A stretch of 64,000 bases of DNA from Eonycteris spelaea (lineage: Eukaryota > Chordata > Mammalia > Chiroptera > Pteropodidae): the NCBI GenBank assembly GCA_003508835.1, contig PUFA01000062.1, positions 1,216,001 through 1,280,000 of the forward strand, written 5' to 3'. The position numbers and the translations under genes were made by a program. Below the pieces are notes generated by a model, which was not told the origin of the DNA, searched no databases, and saw only the letters and a program-made list of their open reading frames with translations. Shown here piece by piece: positions 1 through 12,997 of this stretch; within the stretch, counting starts at the first letter, position 1; every line of letters starts with the position of its first letter.

Positions 1-1260
1 CTCATTAGTATTTCAAATATTTTTCCTGTTTCTCTCTTTCATCTCCTGGCATTTCTATTATACATATGTAGTTGTTCCACAATTCTTGGATATTCTGTTT
101 TTCTCTCTTAAAAAAAAAAAAAAAAAAAGCTCTTTGTTTTTCAGATTTGTGGTTTCCACTAAGATATCCTCGAGCTCAGGAATTCTTTCTTCAGGCTTGT
201 CTTTCTACTAATAATCCCGTCAAAGGCATTCTTCATATCTGTTACAGTGTTTTTGATCTCTAGCATTTCTTTGTGATTCTTAGAATTTCCATCTTTCTGT
301 TTACATTGTTTACCTGTTCTTATATGCTGTCAACTTTTTCTATTTAGTACCCTTAGCATATTAATCATAGTTTTAAAAAATTCCTGGTCTGATAATTCTA
401 ACATCCTTGCCATGTCTGAGTCTGGTTCTGATGCTTGCTCTGTCTCTTCAGACATGGATTTTTTTTTTGTTGTTGCTGTTGTTTTGTTTTTGTTTTTGCC
501 TTTTAGTATATCTTGTAATTTTGTTTTTAATAGCCAAACATGATGTACCAGGTAAAGAAACTTCCGTAAATAAGTTTTAGAGGTGTGGTGGAGAGGTGTG
601 GCAGAGGGAAAGGGTTCTATAGTCCTGTGATAAAGTCTCAGTCTTTAGTGAGCCTATACCTCTGGATTGTGAATTTCACATGTGATTCTCAGTCCTCTCC
701 CTATGTCCTCATTCAGTGGGACAAGGTGGTTAAAGGGGACCGGAGTTGGGTATTTCCCTTCCCTAAGGTCAGTTAGGTGCTGATAAAACCCTATGAGGTT
801 AGGCTTTGGTTAGATAGTTTCTTCTGAGGGCACAACTCGTAAGAAGAACAGAATGTTCTGGTGTATTTCAAAATGGTTCCTTTTAGCCTCTGCTTGCTGG
901 AAGCACAATGTTATTTTTCTGATATTCATTATGAAACCTGGTTGAGCTCCTGGAGGTAAAATTCACAAAAGAGTGGGAGCACTTCTGACTGGGTCTCCCT
1001 GGAGTTTTTAACTTGTCCACACTAATAGCTCAGGTTTCCTTTCCCTGGCCCTAGTTCCCCAGTGGTTTGTGCTTCTAGGTTTACTCTCAGAAAGTTGCCA
1101 TTTTGTGTTCAACTTTCAATTTCGGGTGGAGGTTTGCCCTGTGACCTTACTTCTCTTACCGTTCTAAAGAGAGTTGCTGATTTTTCAGTTTAGCTTTTCA
1201 CTTGTTAGGACAGAGAAGCAACATCCGGCTTCTTACATGTCTTGCTGGGAACCTGAAGTG
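1..1260 (-). mobile_element. L1M-type LINE fragment, 5' UTR and start of ORF1, antisense
   Basis: Read on the minus strand, the sequence follows remembered old L1 (L1M) 5' UTR text from about 1260 to 450. It then passes into the start of ORF1 from about 450 to 1, with phrases such as AGACAGAGCAAGCATCAGAA and GAATTATCAGACCAGGAATT in reverse complement. It is diverged, with no usable reading frame. The left end runs out of the window. An A-run at 110-128 and a T/G-rich tract at 459-497 are low-complexity additions inside it. Confidence 0.75.
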
Positions 1261-3240
1261 TAGACCAGTTTTTCCTCACTTAATACTGATACAAGATTTT
1301 ATTTGATCTGTGGTTATGTTGGACCCATAACTGCAGCACACAGTTTTTATACTAACATTAATCTTTTGTACCAGATTGCTTCTTTGATCGATATCCTATC
1401 TAACTTATTTACAACGTAAAACCATTGAAACTTCTCTAGGAGTTATACATTATAAAGATTGAGAATATACAGTTTACTATTATGATGCAATAAATGAACT
1501 AAGGTTAAGCAAATGGCAACTATTACTTAGTTGAAGAGGCTTCTATGTAAAATAAACACAGAGTAAACAGTGAAAACCGGTACTTAGTCATGGTATCTAA
1601 AAGGCTTATGGTAAAATCCATGCTAAAGATACACAGAAATATAATGAATACGTGTACTTCCTTGATGTATTATTATTCATACCACTTTCACTTCTATATC
1701 TTCTAACTGCAAAATAAATCACCCATTTACCAGAAAAACCTACAATAAGTGTGCGGAGGTGGGAAGAATGTGAAGGTTAAGGCTGCATGGAGTTCTTGCC
1801 ATACAATGTTATAATTACTTTTGAAATTCTCTTCATGCATAAGTGCCTTAGGGTAAATGATAAAAGTAATAACATCAGCAGATGACATTTTTTTTTTATT
1901 GTTGGTTGTATTACACTGACGTTTAGCTGTTATGCCATCAGGCATCCATATTAGATGGTGCTTCAAGCATCAGAAAATCCTCAGCATGTTATTACAACTG
2001 GTTCTGCAGGAGACATCAAAGAAATGGAAGGCAAGTAGGAATTAAAGAGAAAAATTCCACCTCTTATTATTTCTATACCTGACAAATAGCAATAGTTTTA
2101 TTGTGGGTGCCCTTGAAAAATAAGTGAGCACCCAAGTTACAATTTAAAATATTTATTGCTATAAGATTAAAAGACATCATAACTTTATGTCATTACTTCC
2201 ACTTAGCACTTTAAAATGTGTGTACAATTGTGGAAGGATTTAAGTCAGGTTACCTGAGAGAAATAACAAACCTTCCTTTAGCAAATAGTAGAACCTGAGA
2301 TGTCACAACAGAATAGCACCGTTTAATAGAAGAAGGAAAGAGAGGGAAGTAGGGAATAATTAGAGCCAGTCCCACCAAGGAAGGCATCCAGGAAACCACA
2401 TGTAGACACTGGGACTCTGTGGGAGGTGACACTACATAGGGTGAGCAAAGGCTTCCTTGGTTGGCTTGGAACTGACCCTAATCATCGGTGAGATTTATAA
2501 GGTACTGTGAAAGGCAAAAATTGTGCACAGACAAAAATCATGCAATAAAAGAAAAAAAAAAAGCGAGGGAAGGGAGAGGTCATTGAAAATCCCTGATAAG
2601 GAGGCCCTGTAGGAGAGCAACACAGTGCCTGGAAGTCTAGAAGGGCCAGGAATTTCCTGTGCTGCTGCTGCCACAACCCACTGCTCCTATGGCTGGGTTG
2701 TCACATGAAGGACCTGACTTGAACTTTTACACATGTAAAAAATACGCATATTTAAACACTAGAATCACTCTCAATGCATCAAGATGCTATGAGACATCTC
2801 TGAGAAAGAGTAACAGGGGGATGGGAGGTATTCGTACAAAGAAAAGAAAAATGCAATGTACTCTCTTGTCCCAAGCTCAGTCCAGTAGTACACATATCCT
2901 TTGATGGGAATGATAGAATCTGCTGCACTATTTAAATTGGTATTTCTCTCAATTTTTTTAGAGGAATAAGCACATAGTTGATGTATTGAAAATTCTACAC
3001 TTATTTTATAGTGCTACAGTATTATTATATTTGAACTTATATTATTTTTATGCTGTTTATCACCTCTTGTTAAAAATTCTTAATAGAAGTTCTATATACA
3101 TGTTTATTTGATATCAATGATAACAGTTCTTACAAATATGATGTTTGAATTTAATCAACTTGTTTTGAGTGCTCATTATGAACTGGGTAACATGCTACAT
3201 ATTAGCAGAGAGACCTCACATTCTCCTCATATCATCACCA
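1261..3240. other. Intronic sequence, nothing recognised
   Basis: This is AT-rich sequence upstream of the first visible exon. No convincing exon with paired splice sites and compatible phase was found, and no repeat family could be named. Confidence 0.5.
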
Positions 3241-3244
3241 TGAA

Positions 3245-3835
3245 GTAGTTTTTAAAATTACTTTGAAATAATTATAGATTCACAGGAAGTTGCAAAAAAT
3301 ATTACAGAGAGGTCTGATGTCATCTTCATCCAGTTTTTCTCAGTGGTTACATCTTTTATAACTATTGTATAATATTAAAACCAGAAAGATGACATTGATA
3401 CAATGTATGTGTAGAGTTCTACGCCATTTTACCACATGTGTAGATTTGTGTAACCTCTGCTCTCAAGATAGTTAGCTTATCACCACAAAGATCTCCCTTG
3501 TGCTACCTTTCTATGGCAGCAACCACTAATCTGTTCTACATCTTTATAATTCTGTAATTTCAAGAATGTGATATAAATGGAATCCTAGAAAATATGACCT
3601 TTTGAAACTGAAACTTTTCACTCAGCGTAATCTCCTGAGGTCCATGCAAGTAGTTGCATGTATTAATGATTTGTCTTTTTTATTATTGAATAAGTTCTCA
3701 TAGTGTGGATGTCTCATATTTTGTTCACCAACTGCAAAACTTTACATTGTTTTCAGTTTTGAGGTGTTACAGTAAGGCTGTTATGAACATTTGTGTACCA
3801 GTTTTTGTAAGATGTATGTGTTTAATAAATCAAAT
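3245..3835 (-). mobile_element. Old L1 3' UTR fragment, antisense
   Basis: On the plus strand this reads as the complement of an L1M 3' end. Its landmarks are a skin of 'dermal' L1 phrases such as CACAGGAAGTTGCAAAAAAT, then CAGCAACCACTAATCTGTTC, and near the right edge GCTGTTATGAACATTTGTGT. It is heavily diverged and lies wholly within the upstream intron. Confidence 0.7.
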
Positions 3836-4065
3836 ATCAGAGCTGAGATGGAGGAGTCAATAAATTTTCCAGAGCACTGAACAGGTTTCCAAACCCAGAT
3901 GTTTTTACTTTATCTCCTGTGTTGTTTCCAATGATCCCATATTAACCAATAACAAATCATTCTGCAGTGTAAAAAAGTAATGATGATATATTTGATTACT
4001 TCTTGCTTTAACACTGGTTTTAGAATAATATCTGCTCAAAGACTTGATTATTCTCAGCATCACGT

Positions 4066-4170
4066 ATGCACATCGATTCATTCACTTATTCACAAAGACT
4101 GTTGTTTTGGCGCCCATGAGGTTCTAGGCACATGCCGAATGTTGCAGCAGGGACCTGCTCAGTGAGGTTT
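4066..4170 (-). mobile_element. L2 3'-end fragment, antisense
   Basis: The plus strand runs ATTCATTCACTTATTCA and then a diverged version of the L2 antisense motif 'ttctaggcac', with GTTCTAGGCACATGCC. This is a short ancient copy. Confidence 0.45.
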
Positions 4171-4523
4171 CCCAGATACAACGTCTGTAGCAAGGAAGCA
4201 GCTTGTTCAAGGTTTGCTGGTTATAATAGGTTTACCTTTTAGCTGGAAAAAATGTTTACCAACAGCTAATGTGACTGCTATAATAATATTTAAATGTGTA
4301 TTCTTAAATTTAAATTTTCTGGAAGATTTGGGTTAATATATTTTGCCTTGTCTATGGAAAGCAATTGCTGAACATGCACGCACAAATATGCAATCCAATT
4401 TTGCAAGGTATGCAATTTAGGACTTATTTCAAACAGAGATGAGGTTTGGATGGATTTTTGTTTGTAGCTTGTTCGCAAATTAATGATTTCTTCTACTTAT
4501 TTTGTGTCCCTTTCTCACAATAG

Positions 4524-4581
4524 CATGAAAAATTAATCAACCGTCCACAAAGTACCAAAAGGATTTCTACAGATCCTCTAG
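4524..4581 (+). CDS. DTHD1: Penultimate coding exon of a death-domain gene (probable DTHD1)
   Basis: This 58-nt internal exon is preceded by a pyrimidine-rich stretch ending in ACAATAG (acceptor AG at 4522-4523) and followed by the strong donor G|GTAAGA (GT at 4582-4583). Only one frame is open. It encodes HEKLINRPQSTKRISTDPL plus one leftover base, while the other two frames hit TAA or TGA almost at once. The leftover G joins the first two bases of the exon at 8641 (AA) to give GAA (Glu). Splicing therefore keeps the frame that runs into the death domain. The encoded segment is hydrophilic and basic and probably links the upstream region to the death domain. The exon begins in phase 0. No earlier exon was recognised in bases 1-4523, so the rest of the gene lies upstream. 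The gene symbol is a family-level guess from the downstream domain; the splice geometry is seen directly. Confidence 0.75.
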
Positions 4582-5385
4582 GTAAGAAATTATAGCAGTG
4601 CTTTTTTTTCCTTATATTTTTTATTTTATATTTTATGTAAATCCTTTTATAAAAAAGAATTGATCACTTTGCAATTAAACAATCATTAGATTTATCAGCC
4701 TAATAAATGAGTTTTCCTTTGGAAATCCTGCCCATATAAACCAAAACATACTTGAATGTAGACATAATTAAAATTTTGTTAAAATCTATGAGAAATATGA
4801 ACTCTACTACATATTATTTTACTAACATAATTTGTAACTGCTTACTTTGGTAAATAGGCCACTAAAGTTTTTTTTGAAGTGTTGCCTGTTAAATTGTAAA
4901 TCTTAAAGTATGGTCAGTTCAAATTTACATTTGAAGGCAATACACCTTAAATGGAGGTATTGGTATGAAAACACAAAAGAAGCCTGTGATATTTGATTGT
5001 GGTTATGAATAAATCAATCACATAATGGCATAGCTATTTCAGGGTAGGATTTGACACATTTATTCTATTTTAGCCTTAGAAGTAACTCATTTTGTGATGT
5101 AAATAGTTACGACTGTGACACTTCATTGGTCTTCCAAAGATATAAGTGAGTTTGTTTTGCTGTGGTGCCAGGCCCTCCACTGATGCCATAGCATCCCATT
5201 CAGGGGTTAGCGTTATGAATTTATATAGACTATCTGCAGGTTTTACTGAATTGCTTTAGAAGAGAGTAGGATGGGAATAAATCTTAGTATTATAGACCCT
5301 CTCGGAGATATAAAACTATTTTCAAAGAGAGAGCAGGTGACATAGAAAAACAAAACACCAAAGCCAACACCCCTCCAAAAAAAAC

Positions 5386-5430
5386 CCCAAACCAAACCAA
5401 ACCAAACCAAACCAAACCAAACCAAAACAA
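5386..5430. repeat. (CCAAA)n pentanucleotide microsatellite
   Basis: There are about eight tandem CCAAA units with few interruptions. On the minus strand it encodes a run of repeated WFGLV residues in an open frame, which is a by-product of the repeat. Confidence 0.9.
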
Positions 5431-5659
5431 TAGCAGGAGATGAAAGTCCAGCAAGTTTGTTAACTTTTGAAGAATTTGATGTTAAAATAAAAGCATTCTC
5501 ATTACTGTCGTTATACCACCAGACAGCACAGGCTTCCCCAAGCTTTCCCATGTGTACCCACAAGTCCTAGACTGTTATACAGCATGCTGTTGCTCGACCA
5601 ATGCCATCTGAGCTGCTGCAGGAAGGATGATGCTTGATAAGATCAGAGCAACGTAAAAC

Positions 5660-7220
5660 TATAAAAAGCTTTAAATGCTAAGTTTAGACGTTTAGACAAT
5701 AGTTTACAAGCGATTTATAAACAGGAACAAGTGAGATCAGATTAGACTGAAAACTTCTCTTTAATAATTGTGTGGAACACTAAAGTCCGTGAAAATGGAT
5801 AGTCCACAGAGTTAGACCCCTGTTCATGCAATGCTCCTAAAAGAGGGGTAGGGTAGGTCACAATTAGGATTGAATCAGTAAGGCTGAAAATTGGGGGAAA
5901 TACTTGACACTTGTTTAGAGTTAGAACCAATAGGACTAGGTACATGAGTTAAGAAATAGGCTTTGTAGCTTACTCGGCTGAGTGGTCACATTTATTAGGA
6001 AAATGAATAGAGTGAAGGATCAGGTGGTAGAGAGAGAGAAAGGTCAAAGTTGGTTTTGATTTGAGAAATATGGAGTTTGAAGTGGTTGTGCTATATACTG
6101 GTAAAGATAACTAGGAGATGAATATTACAAAGGCTCTACCAGGACTTAGAAAAACAAAGCCACAGATGAACATATAGTAGATCTAGGCTATTTCACAAAG
6201 AGGAAATGAATAGGAAAGGCAATGAGAGTTGATGAATTCATTGAGGGGAGAGGACACAAACAGAAGAGGCCTGAGATAAAAAGCAGTAATTCAGCAGTAT
6301 TAGGGAGAGTCAGCAAAGGAGAAAAAGAGGTATGTGGCAGGAGAGAGAATTGGAGAATGTGGGTAGGCCATGGAACCCAAGGGAAGGAATAAAAATGCCT
6401 TGTGGATTCAGAGAAGATGCAGACTGAGAATCAGTTGTAAGTAGTAATTAGGAGGGCTCTAGGGAAATGGTAAAGAAAGGTTTCAATAGAGTTTTAAAAG
6501 AGGAAACAGAACCCTGAAAACAAAAGTTTAAATAGGAAGTTGATAGTGATGAACTCAAGGCATCAAGGTTCCATTAGGCATTAAAAGATTTTATGGTAAA
6601 GGGAAGTGGAGAAATAGCCCAGTACCTTGAAAGAGTAGCAGAAGCAAAGAAAGAGGCTTGAGAGTGTTTGTGAGAAGCATGGCAAGAGCCTGTGGTGAGG
6701 AGGAGATGAAGGAACAGGTGTAAAGGGAAATTACTTGATGAAAAACACAGTGAGGGATGGAATCTGGCCAACATGGAGGAGTGAGATTTTGTAAGAAAAT
6801 GGTTACGAAATGAAAACAGGGTTATGAGAACTCAGGTCAAATGGCTTTGGGTAAAGTAGAATTCAGACACTGACTGAGTAAACCAGATTGAGGATGAGAC
6901 TGGGGCTTAAGAATGGCAAAAGAGATTTGGGTCATTGCTATAGAAAGTTTTCAATTGAGTTTAGGAAAAAAAATTTAATGGATTTGTAAATTGTTAGGAG
7001 CTCTAATAGTATAAAAAGAATAGAGGTCATTAATTGCATTTAGCATAGTTCATAGTCCCAGGCAGCCCAGTAGTTAAATGCAGGGTGAGGATTGGGGATT
7101 GACAGATTGAGAGCAATGAAAGCTGAAGAGGACAACAGAGTTTCAGGTGGATGCAAGACCATCAATGGATGTAGCTGGTCATTAGGAGCAGCATGAGTAT
7201 AGGGGTATGTGAAACCCAAT
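5660..7220 (+). mobile_element. Ancient LINE-derived repeat, copy 1 (family uncertain)
   Basis: This long purine-rich strand (GAGATCAGATTAGACTG, AACCAATAGGACTAGGTA and TTTATGGTAAAGGGAAGTGG) follows a very old interspersed repeat that I know from other mammals but cannot name securely. Candidates are the L2/CR1 or HAL1 class. The same element recurs in the same orientation at 35,085-36,012. There is no coding potential. Strand is given as the direction in which the two copies read. Similarity may continue to about 8,050. Confidence 0.5.
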
Positions 7221-8273
7221 AGGGATGATTGGATGGATCACTGTGAGCATCAAAGGAATCACTGTATTAGTAGCGATGGGGGCAAGAAGCATATTAAGCA
7301 GGAGCAGTGGAACAGAGGCTGTGGAAGTTGAGAAGATGGTAATATTATTAGCAGTAATTTTAAGAAACAAAGGCTGTGGAAGTGGAATAATTCTGGTTGA
7401 TGAAACTTGAGGACTGGCCACAAGAGTAAATTTCTAATACGGAGTCACACTCAGGTCTTTAATGTTGACTAGACTAAGGAACCATATGGTCAGTGGCGTG
7501 ACTGATTATCAACAGAGTTGCTGATTGATGCCACCTGCTGAAGGCACGAGATCGATGATGTGGATGGGGAGAGGAAGGCCTACCTGTGTAGCATGGACAT
7601 AAAAATGAATACACTACATGACAGAAGCAGAACGTTGGTTTGAAAGTGACAAAGGAGAGCAAGGAGATGTTGGCTCCAAGTCCTGAGCAGCCTTCAGGGA
7701 AAAGCGTAAAGTCCACAGCGTAGAATCAGGTGCAGTTTGTGTGAGTGGGCAGATGGCAGGAATCACTGAGTAACAGGTGGCAGACATAGAATTCTTCATT
7801 CACGCCAGACCAGGGAAACTGGTGTGGGAGCGAGCAAGAGAGAGTGGGAGGAGGTGACGCAAGCTAGAGCTGACATATGGAAGGGAGACAGGAGTAGGGC
7901 TTAGGGTTTGTTTCACAAGTGTTGGGTCCAAGTTACACAATGAAAAAAAATAATAACAGAAAAATGGAATCATGAGTTTGGGTGGTAGACAGGAGTCACA
8001 GGGTAAGGGAAGAGGTATGCTGAACATATGGGATATATCCAGAGGAGACATTTGTGGTTCTTGTGGTTCTAAATAGTCCAGAGGCCAGGGTTAGGTGTTG
8101 GTGTAAAGGACCTCTCACACAACTGCTCTTTCCTTAGTGAGTCTAGGTGAGTCTGTGTGCATCTGTAGTTGGAGGTGTGTGTGAGGACAGCCCAGCTGCC
8201 AATATAATTTATGAATCAGATTAGCACTAATTAGGAGAAGTATGTTTTGAACATAAGAATGTCTTTTAATATA

Positions 8274-8455
8274 GTGCTACTCAAAGTATGGTTGGGGACC
8301 CCAGAGTCAGCACCACCTGGAGCTTCTAAAAAGGCTAAGTTTTACCCCAACCCAAGTTCTACTTAAACTATCTGGAGCAGAAGCTAAAAACGATTTTAAA
8401 CAAGCCTTCCTAGGCCTTAAGGAAGTTAAAATTTGAGAAGCATTTCTAACCCTCA
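8274..8455 (+). mobile_element. MER5A-like hAT-Charlie DNA transposon
   Basis: This is a nonautonomous hAT-type element. It opens with GTGCTACTCAAAGTATGG, continues through CACCACCTGGAGCTTCTAAA and CCCCAACCCAAGTTCTACTT, and closes with AAATTTGAGAAGCAT. These correspond in order to the MER5A consensus. It lies just upstream of the terminal exon. Confidence 0.7.
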
Positions 8456-8612
8456 GCAATGAGGTGGTTCCCAGAAATTCAAGGCTCTCAGCTGGCTCCC
8501 CCTGTGGTCCCAAATCTTTCCCCTGCTCAGAGGCCAAACTGGAGAGTCCTTAGATGTCCTGTGCACAGGTGAGGAGGGGTAGGTGAACCCCTCCTCCTGG
8601 ACAGAGTCCTGA

Positions 8613-8960
<348 letters not shown>

Positions 8961-10380
8961 AGCCGGGGTGCTCTTTTCTTTTGCCCTAGACTAAGGGTCG
9001 TCGTTGGTTTGAAGATGGTTTCTGTCAACATTTTGCTAGCAGTTTCCAAGTAATGTTCGGAGTGAATCCGTTTGATAGGTGTGCTGTTGAGACAAGCCAT
9101 GGAGCAGTAAAAAGCATTCTTAGGTTGGAGTGCTCCTTCAAGGGTTCAGTGACATATGTTCTGCGGGCGTGATTGTCTTGGGTTCAAACTTAATAGCATT
9201 TCTAATGGAGTTTGCTCTGTTCACAGTTTAATAGCCGAGGTTGTTTTCTATGTGTAAAGGAAAGATATGATATACAGACTCCTTTGTATTGCTACTTACA
9301 ATAACAATATAGATAAAAACGCATTGTTATCTACATAAAAGTAACATAGTTACCCAGGATTCCAAGCAACTAATTCTCATTACGTGCATAGGTGGAACGC
9401 ACAGGTAACAAGGCGGCATAAACTGGGCTGCAGAGACTTGATGCTGATGACAGCAAATCACTTTAAGAAAACAGACAAGCTCTAAGTTAGTTAAAAATAG
9501 AATAACGCTTCAGCCATTAACTGCCAGCAAACTTTTCTTTTCATAAAATGTAGTCTGGAATAGCAAAAACCTCATGTTTTATTATTAGTGGAATGAGGCA
9601 AGCGCAGAGGAAACAAAGTATCAGTGAAAAAATTCAGGGCTCTTTCACCTACATAGGTGTGAAAATTCTGCTTTAAAATCTTTTGACAGAAACCTTATTA
9701 CATAAGCCCTATATGCTCATTGTTGAAAAAAAAAAGTAAAAAACCCACAAAACTGAAAGAAAAAAATAGTAGTTACCAAAACTCCTCCATTATTGATATT
9801 CCCTATTAGTGCCTAGTATACAAAATCTGAGACTTTGGAAAACCCCTTAGTTTCCAGAAACAGGGTGATATGAATGGGACATGACAGCAGTTTTTACCAA
9901 CTCATTAACCCAAAACTATCAGGGCCTTGGCTTGCAAACAGCAGTAGCGATTGGTTTCAATTATTGAATACCTGGAAATGAATGAAATTACGTGAATAAC
10001 TAAACATTTATATGGTTCTGAAATTTAAAGTCAAGATTTCCTTCTACAAATGAACCAGGGGCTGACTTAGATATCTATTTGGTTATGTAATGGAAAAGGG
10101 GGTTTCAATTTTCAAAAAACCTTCCAATTAAGAAACATTTACTAGTCAAGATTTTTGTCATTACATGTTTCCAGAAATGTACAATATTTTTCATGTGTTC
10201 TTTAAATGAAAAAAAAAACAGACTGAAATATTCATTGTTTATCTGACTACAAAATAACAAAAAAGTAAAGAAAATAAAATTTGCCTCTTATTTCAACCCT
10301 AGAGATTATTCTTATAAACATTTTGGTGTATTTTCTTCCAATTTTTCTCTCTTCCTGGCAGGAAATATTTCTAGTTCTAC
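8961..10380. other. 3' UTR and downstream flank
   Basis: The first part is probably the 3' UTR of the death-domain gene. The rest is AT-rich intergenic DNA with possible small pieces of an unassigned old repeat at about 9,720-9,800 and 10,300-10,370 (TAAACATTTTGGTGTATTTTC). No gene is seen. Confidence 0.5.
9106..9111 (+). promoter_or_regulatory. Possible variant poly(A) signal AGTAAA
   Basis: No AATAAA or ATTAAA occurs between the stop codon at 8960 and about 10,270. AGTAAA, a known weak variant, lies about 150 nt after the stop and is followed by a GT-rich stretch (TTAGGTTGGAGTG). It is the nearest plausible cleavage signal. CATAAA at 9542 and AATAAA at 10,273 are alternatives. RNA evidence would decide. 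Confidence 0.25.
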
Positions 10381-11010
10381 ACATGTAAACACACTCGCAT
10401 GTGTGCTCATCTGCACACAAACTAATATAGAAAACTCTTCATACATACCCCCTCATTCACCTCTTTCTTACACACATCTTATATCCCTTCCCCATAAACA
10501 CTCACTCATACACACACATCCCCTCCCACACTTCCAGCAAGAACATTTTGAACATATATACATATACCCTTTACACACACAAATGAGCTGGATTCACATC
10601 CACCCGTGCATCTTCATATGCACCCACCTTGTCACAAACACACATCCTCCTGCACACCCCACTCCCACCTTTCACACACACTTATTCACATACAACCCCA
10701 TACATACATCCTTTACGCACACAGTCTCAGGTCCACTTGTATACTCTCACATATGCTTTTACAAACTCACATGCACACCTCGTGAATGCATCTCATATGC
10801 ACATATACTCATTAACATGCACATCTACAAGCACACACATCCATATACGTGAGCACCTCATCTCACTTTATCTGCACATCTTTCTTTATACACACACATT
10901 CTCACAAACACACTCTCTCACACTCCACTCTCACCTCCTCCTCTCTCTTTCACACATACACTCATTTACATACCTTCACAGCCACACATTTCTTCACTTA
11001 TATACTCTGA
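10381..11010. repeat. Long degenerate CA-rich (ACAC/CACA) tract
   Basis: This is about 630 bp of plus-strand sequence built from CACA, CATA, CTCA and TCACAC words, interrupted throughout. It looks like an old, expanded and decayed CA microsatellite or minisatellite. Because TAA, TAG and TGA are rare in such text, two frames stay open for 134-149 codons. These His/Thr/Ser-rich frames are artefacts of composition. Confidence 0.8.
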
Positions 11011-11339
11011 CGAGCGTTTTTCACCAGAATTAGAAAAGAAAATGCCTGTATTATTGCAACAGTAGGGAAATATGAAGGTATATAAAGAAAAAAATGGGCC
11101 ATCTCTTCAGCCCTCCTCTCCCTTAATAATCAAAGGAATCAGTCCCAGACAGGGCTTGTGCCTTTTGTGTTCGGTGTGTCACACCCATGCCCCACCTTTG
11201 TGCACCCTGCTCTCCACCTACTGGCCAGACCTGGGTGGACCACATCAGCAATGCCTCTGGTTTCTGCTGGGTTTGAGTAGTAGAGCCCCCGCAGGAGACT
11301 GGGAGGAAGAAGGGGAGTGAGTTAGACTGGTTGCTTTTC

Positions 11340-11580
11340 TTCCTCCCTTCGACTTCACTGTGGCCAGGCTGCATCCTTCACCTATTGCTCTTCTCTCTCA
11401 GCAACTCTCTCCTGAGTTTTGGTCCTTCCCCCACCACTTCACGTCTGGGGTAGTAACAGCTCTGTCACTACACTGTCCTTCGTGGCCCCCTACAGCTCTG
11501 CCCACTCTTTTGAGACAAATCCTCCTCTAAACTCTTAATGTGAGTGTATCATATGTTTTTCATATTGAGATTCTGACTGA
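11340..11580 (+). repeat. Unassigned old interspersed repeat
   Basis: Phrases such as GGGGTAGTAACAGCTCTGTC, CTCTGCCCACTCTTTTGAGA and GAGATTCTGACTGATATTCC resemble the 3' part of a dispersed mammalian LTR-like repeat. The family could not be named by eye. Confidence 0.35.
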
Positions 11581-11929
11581 TATTCCCATAGCAACCTACA
11601 CACTTTTGTTTCTGTATTATATATACAGTTTAAAATATTACTGTCTTTTCTTAAATTGTGAGCATTTTCCAATGTCTTGAAATGTTTGAAGATCCACATA
11701 AATCCTATTTCATAGCCGTACCATAATTAATTTTAGGATCACCTACTTTTGTTATTCTTACTTCACAAATGAGAAAACTACATTTCAATTACAGTGATAA
11801 CCATCCAGTGATAGGGCCTCAACTAAAGCCCAGCCACCCCCGCCACCCTCAAGAGTTCTCTTTCTTCCATATCTACGTGTCTGACTTTTCCAGTGTCTAT
11901 GGTACCTGTTCTTAAGCCCAGTCACAACA

Positions 11930-12095
11930 CTCTATACCCTGCTGTGATTGTCTACTTATCTGTGTTTTTCTCCAAACAGCATGTAAGTTGTCTGAGGGCG
12001 GAGACTGAATTTTGCTCACCACTGAATTTGCAGGACTCCACACAGGACACAGCACGTAACTGACACTCAATGAGCCTGCTGAATTAATGCGTAAA
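11930..12095 (+). mobile_element. L2 3'-end fragment
   Basis: The L2 tail order is visible: TTGTCTGAGGGCGGAGACT, then GGACACAGCACGTAACTGAC, then ACTCAATGAGCCTGCTGAAT. These are diverged forms of the 'gggcagggact ... ggcacatag ... ctcaataaatg' motif. Confidence 0.65.
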
Positions 12096-12841
12096 TAACA
12101 TCTATGGGCTCATGTGCTAGGATCCTCTTCGCCTGTTCCATCTTCTTTCTGGAAGCAATTCTATGGAGGCAGATGTTATGTCTGAAAAGGTCAAATTTGG
12201 CTTGGATTGTAAACATCTGCCCTGCCATTTATCAGAATGGAATAACAGACACAGATGAAGCCGGCTGCAAAGTTGACAGGATTCCATATTTCTCCCCAAA
12301 ACGTACTGCAGCTATAAAGTGTCCCCTTCTTTGAGTTACTGCTCCTTTTTTTTTTACACACTGTGAAAATTTGTTTTCAAAAATCACAGACTATCAGAAA
12401 CTTTGCTGTTTGAAATCATATCAGTAAGAAAGCAATATACCTCTCTTGTCTAAGTCACTTTGACACAGAAAAGCAATCTCAGTCAATAGCCCACATACAG
12501 AACTTCGGATAAAGGCTTTCGGGATACAAATTGAACATCTACCTCAACACTAATGTTTCCAAGAAAACAAGACTCTGGGTCCACTTTGCAGTGCAGACCT
12601 GAGGTTGATCTATTTACACAAACTCCGCTTTCCTTTGAGCTCATCAAAACACTCAACTCCACCCAACTCATATATCCTAAAATAACTCTGTCTGCTTTTG
12701 TTTAGTGAGATGCCACTGTTCCTCTGGCATGCAATCTTCCTCATTGCCGTGTCCATAAACTTCACCTTGTTGAACTTTCGGTGTGTCATGGGTAGACTTA
12801 GGGTGATTGAGCTCTGACACCTGTGCTTCTCTGCTCTAGCC

Positions 12842-12997
12842 CAGTAGTTCTCAAACTGGCTGTGTGTGTTAGAATCAGCAGTTGGTACCTGCACCCACCC
12901 TGAAAAAAATTTGATTGAAGTGCTCTACGATTCATCCTAGGAATCAGATTTTTAAAGCTCCCCAGTCAATTCTGCAGCCAGGTTTAAGAATCATTCC
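12842..12997 (+). mobile_element. MER20-like hAT DNA transposon
   Basis: The element opens with CCAGTAGTTCTCAAACTGGC and closes with AAAGCTCCCCAGTCAATTCT, then CAGCCAGGTTTAAGAATCAT. The order and both ends match the short nonautonomous MER20 layout. Confidence 0.7.

Noticed and set aside
5243..5563. 106-codon minus-strand frame with repeated WFGLV residues
   Set aside because: The repeats come from the (CCAAA)n microsatellite and nothing else in it resembles a protein domain.
10403..11033. Overlapping 149- and 134-codon His/Thr/Ser-rich frames
   Set aside because: Both come from the CA-rich repeat, where stop codons are rare. The protein is pure low complexity.
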